A stretch of 29,570 nucleotides of DNA, from the NCBI GenBank assembly GCA_905221605.1, contig CAJNDS010002331.1, forward strand, positions 458,141 to 487,710, in the 5' to 3' direction. Made by a program: the position numbers and the translations under genes. This stretch comes from Symbiodinium natans. Lineage: Eukaryota > Sar > Dinophyceae > Suessiales > Symbiodiniaceae. How positions within the stretch are numbered: position 1 is the first letter of the stretch; the number at the start of each line of letters is the position of its first letter. Below, one piece after another: positions 20,601 to 28,764 of this stretch. The notes below the pieces were generated by a model. It worked only from the letters and a program-made list of their open reading frames with translations, did no database searches and was not told where the DNA came from.

Positions 20601-23600
20601 TTATGGCCCTCAGCACATGAGCCCCCAGGCCAAAGGTGAACGGCCGGTCTTCGATGTCGCTGTGCTCGCGCCTGCCTCACACGGGGTTTTAGGGGTTCGG
20701 GGTTTCAGGGTTCAGGGCTAGGGTTTAGGGTTTAGAGGGAGGTTGAAGTGCTTTAGGGCTTTAGGGGTTTGGGGTTTAGGGCTCAGGGGTTCAGTGGGTT
20801 CCGGGTTTGGGGGTTCTAGGGGTTTCGAGCTTCGGGTTTAATCGGTTTGACGGGTTTAGGGGTCTGGAGGCTCTGTTTTTTTGTTGATTATAATTAAGGT
20901 ATATTAAGGTCATGTAGTTGTTCGTCCATTTTTTGAAGCTCTCTTTCGCAGTGATATCTTTGGGTATGGCAATGGGCTTGAAGTGAAGGTCGTGATGTGT
21001 TAAGATTTGTTGAAATGGGCTTCGGGGTTCGAGTACCCGCTAGTATAACGGGGAACATCCCGGCTTGTAGTTGTGTCGCCAATCCCAGCCCCACACCCAA
21101 GTCCCTCCAATCTCACAACTTTTTGGCCAAAATGCTTCAGCTAATCTCTCCACTCCTAAACCCTAAGCCCTGCACCTTAAACCCTAAAAACCCCAAACCC
21201 TAAACCCTGCACCCTAAAACCCTAAACCCGAAACCCTGAACCCGAAACCCCAAACCGAGACCGAAACCACCAAAAACTCAAGGTCGGCTTCAGCCGAAAA
21301 GGGCCTCGCAGTTATGGTTCTGGCGTCGGCCTCGAGATGGCTTTGCATCTGAAACCTTTGGGGTTTAGGGTTTAGGGTTTAAGATTTAGGGTTTAGTGCG
21401 CTTGAGGAACCCTAAAGCCTCACGCAACCCGAAATCCCCCTTAAGCCGTGAACCTCAAGCCCTGGGACTTTTGGGCTTAAACCCTAAACCCTAAACCTTA
21501 AACCCTAACCCCTAAACCCTAACTCCTAAATTCCCAATCCTCAAATCCTGAAGTGTAAGCCCTACATGGGGGTGTCCGAAATAGAGGTACCCGTTTTGGG
21601 GTTCCTCTTGTAGCAAGGATCATCGTATTTTGGGGTATACTTGGAGGACCCTATTTTGGGAAATGCCCACATGCCTTAACTTCTAGACTGGATCTCTGCC
21701 CCAGGCTATCAGGCGTCGAGAAACTTAGCATGATAAGAGACAAAGAAAAAAAGAACGATGCACGCCATCTGACAACTGAACGTTGTTTGAGTCAGCCCCC
21801 CCCCCCCCCCCCCCCCCCCAAACAACCCCAAACCTGAAAGCCTAAACTCCAAGCCCTGAGCCCTAAACCCTAAACCCTAAACTCTAAACTTCCTAGTTCT
21901 TGATAGGAGTTAGGGAATTAGGTGCCTTTTTGGAATTAGGTGCCTGTATGGTACCTACTTCCCCAAGTGCCCCACCAAAAAGGGTTTGGTGTTGAGGATT
22001 GAGGGTTCAGGGCTGAGGCTACTTGGAGGCCCTTAAGTGCCCTAATACGTTTATTTGTACAGTTATAACTACCCCTAAACCCTAAACCCTAAACCCTAAA
22101 CCCTAAACCCTAAACCCTAAACCCTAAACCCTAAACCCTAAACCCTAAACCCTAAACCCTAAACCCTAAACCTAAACCCTAAAGTACACTTCTAAGTACA
22201 GTTATAATTGGTTAATAAGTACCATGAACCTCCAAGTAGCTCCTGCTGGGTCCCAGGATGTAGGGTGGTTTGGGGCGGGGGGGATGCTAGTGATGGACTA
22301 GGGGTCAGGGGTTGTTGTCATTGTTATTATTATTATTATTGTTATTATTATTACTATTATTATTATTATTCTTAATTTTCTTGTTAGTATTGTTCTTGTC
22401 AGTATTATTATTGGTATTTTTATTGTATTTTATTTTTTGGTCATTTATTCTGATTTTTGAGGGGGGGTGTTTCAAAGATTGAGGGGTTTAGGAGTTGAGG
22501 GGTTTCCTGTTTGGAGGGGTTGAGGGGGTTGGGGGTGAAGGGCACATGGTCCGAAACCACCACCTTGGCATGAACACACTTTGCAGTCACTTTACATGAT
22601 CCAGGGTTCGTCAGATTCTGTAACCCTATACCCTAATCCCTAAACCCGAAACCCTAAACCCTAAACCCTAAACCCTAAACCCTAAACTCTAAACCCTTGA
22701 CCCCAAACCACGAAGGCTTTCTGAATTCTGCGGGTCTCCCGGTGTCGCCTACGAAGTTGCCCAAGCTCTGCCGTTGCCCAGAGCCGGGACGACTTCGACA
22801 GCATGGACCTGCGGCACAAGCTCCGTCTTCCGAAGCGCGAGGCCTGCGCTTGGGGGGCGCTACCAGCCCCAAATCCCCAAGTTAAGTCTTAAGCAAAGTC
22901 CCATAAACCTAGACCCTCAGCCCGAAACCCCCAAACCCCAAACCCCAAACCCCAAACCCCAAACCCCAAACCCCAAACCCTAAACCCTAAACCCCAAACC
23001 CCAAACCCCCAACCCCCAACCCCCAACCCCGGGCTCAGGGTTTAGGGCTTCAGGCCTTGGGGTGGTTTGGGGTTAATAAGTAAATATAAAAAGGGTCCCT
23101 TCTGGGAGTCCCTCCTTCAACCCATAAAGTTAAGGGTTTAGGGCTTTTCGGGTTTAGGGTTTAGGGTTTAGGGTTTCGGGTTTAGGGTTTAGGGCTCGGG
23201 GGAGGTTGAAGAGCTTCCCCGCGAGGCCATCCAGCCTCCGATGCGAACGGAGTCCACGCCGTACATTGAGGCTGCCAAACCCTAAACCCTAAACCCTGAA
23301 CCCTAAACCCTAAACCCTAAGCCCTAAACCCTAAACCCTAAACCCTAAACCCTAAACCCTCAACCCTAAACCCTAAACCCCAAACCCCAAACCCTAAACC
23401 CTAACATTTGGAGTTTCCAGGTACAGGAGGCATGGTGGAAGCCTGAGCACCAAAGCCTTGCAACTTTCAACCCGAGGCCAAAACCCCGGAGTCCATCAAC
23501 TCCGCTTGAAGGTTCTTGGGTAGAGATGAGTAGGGCTTAGGGTTTAGGGTTTAGGGTTTAAGGTTTAGGTTTTAGGGTAGAGACAAGTAGGTTTCATAAG

Positions 23601-26600
23601 TACACCAAATAAAGATATTTTCCCGCTGGTAAATCACCTTACCTACAACCCCCCCCCCCCCCCGGATTAATTGTGTTGCTACCCAGGCTCGTCAAGCAAA
23701 CCCTGATACCCAAAGGTCGGTACAACGTGATGTCTCGAAGCCGCAATCTGCAGGGTGCGTAGGGCTTCAGGCTGCACGTCCTCTGTAGGGTGTGAGGAGG
23801 GCTTAGGGTTTAGGATTTAGGAATTAGGGTTGAGGGTTTAGGCTTTAGGGACTGACTGGGCCGCAGGGCGCCAGGCTCTCTCGAACAAACCTCCAAGCCC
23901 CTGAGCTTGAGCCTGTGGACCGTAAGCCCCGGTACCTTCAAAACTTATTTTGAACTAGACCCCAGAACACCAAACCCCCGAACCCCAAAATGCCCCAAGC
24001 CTCAAACCTAAACCCGAACCCCGAACCCAAAAGCCTCAAGCTCCAGATGCTGGCAGGTCGACCTCACACCAGCCCAGGCGCCAGTAGCCTGACAGTGCGA
24101 AGTCTTTAGGGTTTAGGGTTTAGGGTTTAGGGGTTTTTGAGGTGTAGGTTTGCTAAGCCTAAATACATTAAGCCCACCAATCCCCAAAGCCTAAAACACC
24201 ACGAACCCCAAAAATCCCCGAACCCAAAACCTGCAAAAGCCTGCAACCCTCAAACCCCGCAACCCGAATCCTCAACCCCCCCAAGCCCGACAATAATTGG
24301 GGTTCTAAGTAATAGTAACTATAGTTGCCCGAATTAGAACCCTACTTACTAAGTCCCCTGATCCTTGAAGTACACCCTGAACCCTAAACTAGGGCTCCGA
24401 GTCTTGGTCGTCGGCGGAGGGCTGTTGAGGTCGTGAACCAAAAGGAACCGTCGTTGCCGAACGTCTGAACTTCCATCCGCAAGTAACCATCCAAGGCCTC
24501 TGCCCCTAAACCCTAGACCCTAAACCCTAAACCCTAAACCCTAAATCCTAAACCCCTAAGCCTGCCCTTAAACTCTAATCCCTTATTCCTAAAGTTTGAA
24601 CAAATTTTTATTGATCCTCCCCCCATCTCACGATGCCCATGGAGCTCACCCTAAACCCTCAACCCTAAACCCTGAATCCTAAACCCTAAACCCTAAACCC
24701 GAACCCTTTGGAAGGCGACGCGGGACCGTTTTGGGTTTTAACTTACGCTAGGGCAGCTCCAGCTCAAAAGGGACCAAGTGCCACCACGTGATCAAAGCTG
24801 CCAGGGTGCTCCACTGTGTGGTTTCTTGCCTTTGACATCTGCATGCGGGACACTGCAAACTCTTTGCGATCCTCAAGGCTCTCTCGCTCCGGCGCTCTTC
24901 GTCATTGCAATCAGCTTGGCGTTTGACAGATGGCCAAGATGTTCCATGGCGCGGCTCGGCAGGTGATGGTGTAGCCATCCTCAGCGATGACTTAATATCC
25001 CCCCTCCAGCGCCCCCAGGGCCTCTGGCCCTAAACCCTAAACCCTAAACCCCAAACCCTAAACCCTAAACCCTAAACCCCCCCAAAAAAAAAAAAAAAAA
25101 AACCACATGGGTGCTTGGCACACCCAGCCCTGGGAAAATCCTGGGACTTGTCTGGGACGGACCCTGAGACCTTCTGGACACCCTGGAACTTTCCGAAGAA
25201 GTTTGCTGGAAGTAGGCAGCTGACTCAACCCGAAGAGGAGTACGCTTTGCCACCTGAGACCGCGGTAAAAAAATGTGAGACCCTCCGCAATCGGGCCATG
25301 GCTGCTCTTCGCATTTCAAGCGTTCAAAGCTAGCCTGCATCCCAACCTTCGCAGCTTCTGCGCCATATCACAGCAACCCTTAACCCTAAAACCTAAAACG
25401 TTAAGTCCCAAAACCCTGGGCCCTGAACTCCTAGCCATGCACCCCAAACCCAAAACAGTGGAGCCCCCATACTCTAAGCCGCAAAAACTTAACCCCAAAA
25501 CCCCAAGCCCTAAATCGTAAAAACCCAACCTTAAACCCTTAAACCCTAAACCCTAAACCCTGAACCCTAAACCCTAAATCCTAAACCCTAAACCCTAAAA
25601 CCCTAAACCCTAAACCCGTAAACCCTCAAACCCCAAACACAAAAAACCTTGAACTCCTGCCGCAGGTCGCAGTGGTGGCGGCGAGCTCAGAGCAGGAGCG
25701 TGCTTCGAAGCTCTGAAGTTTGTACCTTCTCGTTTTGAGGGTTTAGGGTTTAGGGTTTAGGGCTTAGGGTTTAGGGTTGAGGGTTGAGGGTTGAGGGTTG
25801 AGGGTTTAGGGTTTAGGGCGCAGGTTTCGGCAGCAGAGTGTGGGGGTCGCAATCCTAAGCCCTAAGCCTGAAACCAGACCTCCTCAACTGGTTGGTGCTG
25901 CTCCCTCGTGCGAGCAGTGACCTTTCCCGCAGCCGAGGCCTCTTTAACCCAGGCGAGGGACGCGAATGTGGACACCAAACCCGAATAAAACCCCCGCCAC
26001 CGCCTAACCCTAGCTCCTAAACCCTAAACCCTAAACCCTATGCCCTAAACCCTAAACCCGATGTCCTAAACCCTAAACCCAACATCTGAGCCGCGCAACC
26101 CAACTGCACCCCTCCACATCTCTCCCTCACTTCCAGCCCGCCCCAAGCCCCACCCCTTCAAGACCGGCAATCGCCGGAGTCCCTGCCCAACAGATTGCTG
26201 TAAACCCAATTCCCTAGACCCCGAAACCCGAAACCCGAAACCCCAAACCCGAAACCCGAAACCCGAAACCCGAAACCCTAAACCCTAAACCCTAAACCTT
26301 AGAAAGCCCTAATCCCGAGACCCGAAGGCCCATTCCCTGAAGCGAGTGCTTCCCAGGTGCAGGGGATGAAGTCCAACACCAAGCTCGCGTGCGGACCCCA
26401 AAAAGCCTTGGGGTTCAGGGTTTAGGGTTTAGGGTTTAGGGTTTAGGGTTTAGGGTTTAGGGTAAAGCCGAATAGCCCCGGGCCTTGAACCCTAGGCCCT
26501 TTACCCCCTGAGCTGAAGGTTTTGAACCCTCCGAACCCTGAGCCCGAAGCCCGAAAGGACATTGCCCCCACCTGAGGGCGCCAGGCTCTCAGCATCTTCC

Positions 26601-28731
26601 AACGCACAACTAGAAAATCAGAGCTGTCCTTATTCAAGGGAAAAGGGGGCTTTCCGAAAATAGGGGTACCTTTTGCCCTAAACCCTAAACATCTACCTAC
26701 GAGTAGGGTTCAGATGGCGAGGGGTGCTGGAGGATGCCTCTGCACAATATATCTGTCAGAGGCGCAGTTGCAGGCTCCTCACCTCCCTTGTATCTCCTTG
26801 CGGGGCCTCCAGATCGTGAAGAGGCGGATGCACGAAGGCGGAAGGACTGAAGAGCCAGAAAGCCCTCTCCATGGTCTTGAAATGTATTGAATTTGGTCGA
26901 AGACTCGAAGACATTGCGTTTCGCAGACCGTTTCTGCAACATTTTCGTGGAGCATTTGGCCGCATTCGCCCTGGCCCCTAAACCCTAAACCCTAAACCCT
27001 AAACCCTAAACCCTAAACCCTAAACCCTAAACCCTAAACCCTAAACCCTAAACCCTAAACCCTAAACCCTAAACCCTAAACCCTAAACCCCAAGCCCTAA
27101 GCCCTAAGCCCTAAGCCTTAAACCCTAAACCCTAAACTCTAGACCGCCTGTCATGCCGGGCAGGGCGCCTCATGCTCTTCCGGAACCCTAAACCCCTAAG
27201 CCCCTAAACCCGCTAAACCACTCGAGTTCTAGAAGCCTTAAACCCCCTAACAGACCCTTAAAAACCCCCCAAATCCCAAAAGCACCCGACAAAAACCCTA
27301 AGATCCCCCCCCCCCCCAAAAAAAAAAAGAAAACAGAAAGAGCCTTAAACGCCCCTAAATCACACAAACCCCGACAAACCTTAAAATCTCCACCACCCCC
27401 CCCCCCCCTCCCCCAAAAGCCCCGAAAGAGGGACGCTGCCGTGGCCCAGGCCCCTTCTCGAAAACTTTGCCGAGGAGGCTCCGCCCTCTGAAGGTTTCAG
27501 GTTTCTAGGTGTTTGGGGTTCGGGGTTTAGGGTTTGGGGTTTAGGGTTCAGTAGGGTTTCGGAGGGTTTAAAAGGGTTTAAGAGGGTTGGGGAGGGTTCA
27601 AGAACGGTTCAGGAGGATTTCGGAGGCGCTTGGGATGGGGCTTAGGAGGGTTCAGGGTCTTGTGGCTCCCGGGGTCAGGGGTTTCGGCCTTTAGAGCTTC
27701 GGGCCTAAGGTTTAGGGTTTCGGGCTTCGGGTTTTTTGTTGCGGGATTTGGGTTTCTTCTTGGGGTCATTGGGTCTGAAATTATACCCAAGTAGCCCCTA
27801 AATAACCCCAAACAACCCCTTAAGGTCCCAGTCCCTAAATATTAGGTCTGAAATTTGGGCACCCCCAGCCTCCCAAAACCCTAAAAGCCCTAAACCCCAA
27901 GCCCCAAGCCCTAAGCCCTAAGCCCTAAGCCCCAAGCCCTAAGCCCTAAGCCCTAAGCCCTAAGCCCTAAGCCCTAAGCCCTAAGCCCTGAGCCCTAAGC
28001 CCTGAGCCCTAAGCCCTAAGCCCTAAGCCCTAAGCCCTAAGCCCTAAGCCCTAAGCCCTAAACCCTAAACTCTAAGCCCTAAGCCCTAAGCCCTAAGCCC
28101 TAAGCCCTAAGCCCTAAGCCCTAAGCCCTAAACCCTAAACCCTAAACCCTAAACCCTAAACCCTAAACCCTAAACCCTAAACCCTAAACCCTAAACCCTG
28201 CCCTGAGAAGGACCTGCAGCAGATTGCCTTGAAGGCCGCGCCGCGGCAGGCCCCCGATGCCGCGGTGCTCTGTGTGAGGGTTTTGGGGTTTTGGGGTTTT
28301 GGGGTTTTGGGGTTTTGGGGTTTTGGGGTTTTGGGGTTTTGGGGTTTTGGGGTTTTGGGGTTTTGGGGTTTTGGGGTTTTGGGGCTTTGGGGTTTTGGGG
28401 TTTTGGGGTTTAGGGTTTAGGGTTCAGGTTAGTTTAGGGTTTAGGGTTTGGGGTTTAGGGTTTAGGGTCTAGGGGGTGATCGTCTGTCGTGTTTGGAAGC
28501 GTCTTTGGATACTTGCTTCCTTTTGTTGATGGGGTTTACCAGTTCAACATTCCGAAGGGGATCTAGGAGCAGCTGCGTGGTTGCTTCTTCGGTGCGTATG
28601 AGTAAATTTTGGGTTCAGGTTCAGCCCCTGGGAGGGAGGGAGGGAGGGAGGGAGGGAGAGAGGGAGAGAGAGAGGGATAGAGGGAGTGAGAGAGAGGGAG
28701 AGAGGGAGAGAGGGAGAGAGGGAGGGATAGA

Positions 28732-28764
<33 letters not shown>

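Larger units (their letters stand above)
20213..22765 (+). other. Intron (2.55 kb) with MITE-like elements and telomeric tracts
   Basis: GC donor, AAG acceptor. It holds CCCTAAA and CCCTGAA blocks (20236-20325, 20496-20580), an AT-rich island (20870-21010), inverted-repeat elements (21565-21673 and 22020-22238), a C24 run (21796-21819) and an ATT microsatellite (22319-22430). Open islands at 20406, 20614, 20957, 21268 and 21694 look exon-like, but the CNB frame passes over them. Confidence 0.5.

Noticed and set aside
20406-20685. Islands KRFGVVAFGLQ and HMSPQAKGERPVFDVAVL as continuation of CNB 1
   Set aside because: PRNATIRAGPL followed by SAVAQSRDDF at 22766 has normal CNB spacing; including these would insert unrelated sequence before the end helix.
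23421-23921. Islands VQEAWWKPEH, LVKQTLIPKGRYNVMSR and LEQTSKPLSL as linker exons
   Set aside because: Phase-compatible, but the linker reads directly from TPYIE (23270) to VQGMKSNTKLA (26357), which fits the pattern before a second CNB domain.
24748-24978. 76-codon minus-strand frame beginning MATPSPAEPRHG
   Set aside because: No recognised motif, an open frame on the other strand too, and it is intronic; kept only as an orphan.
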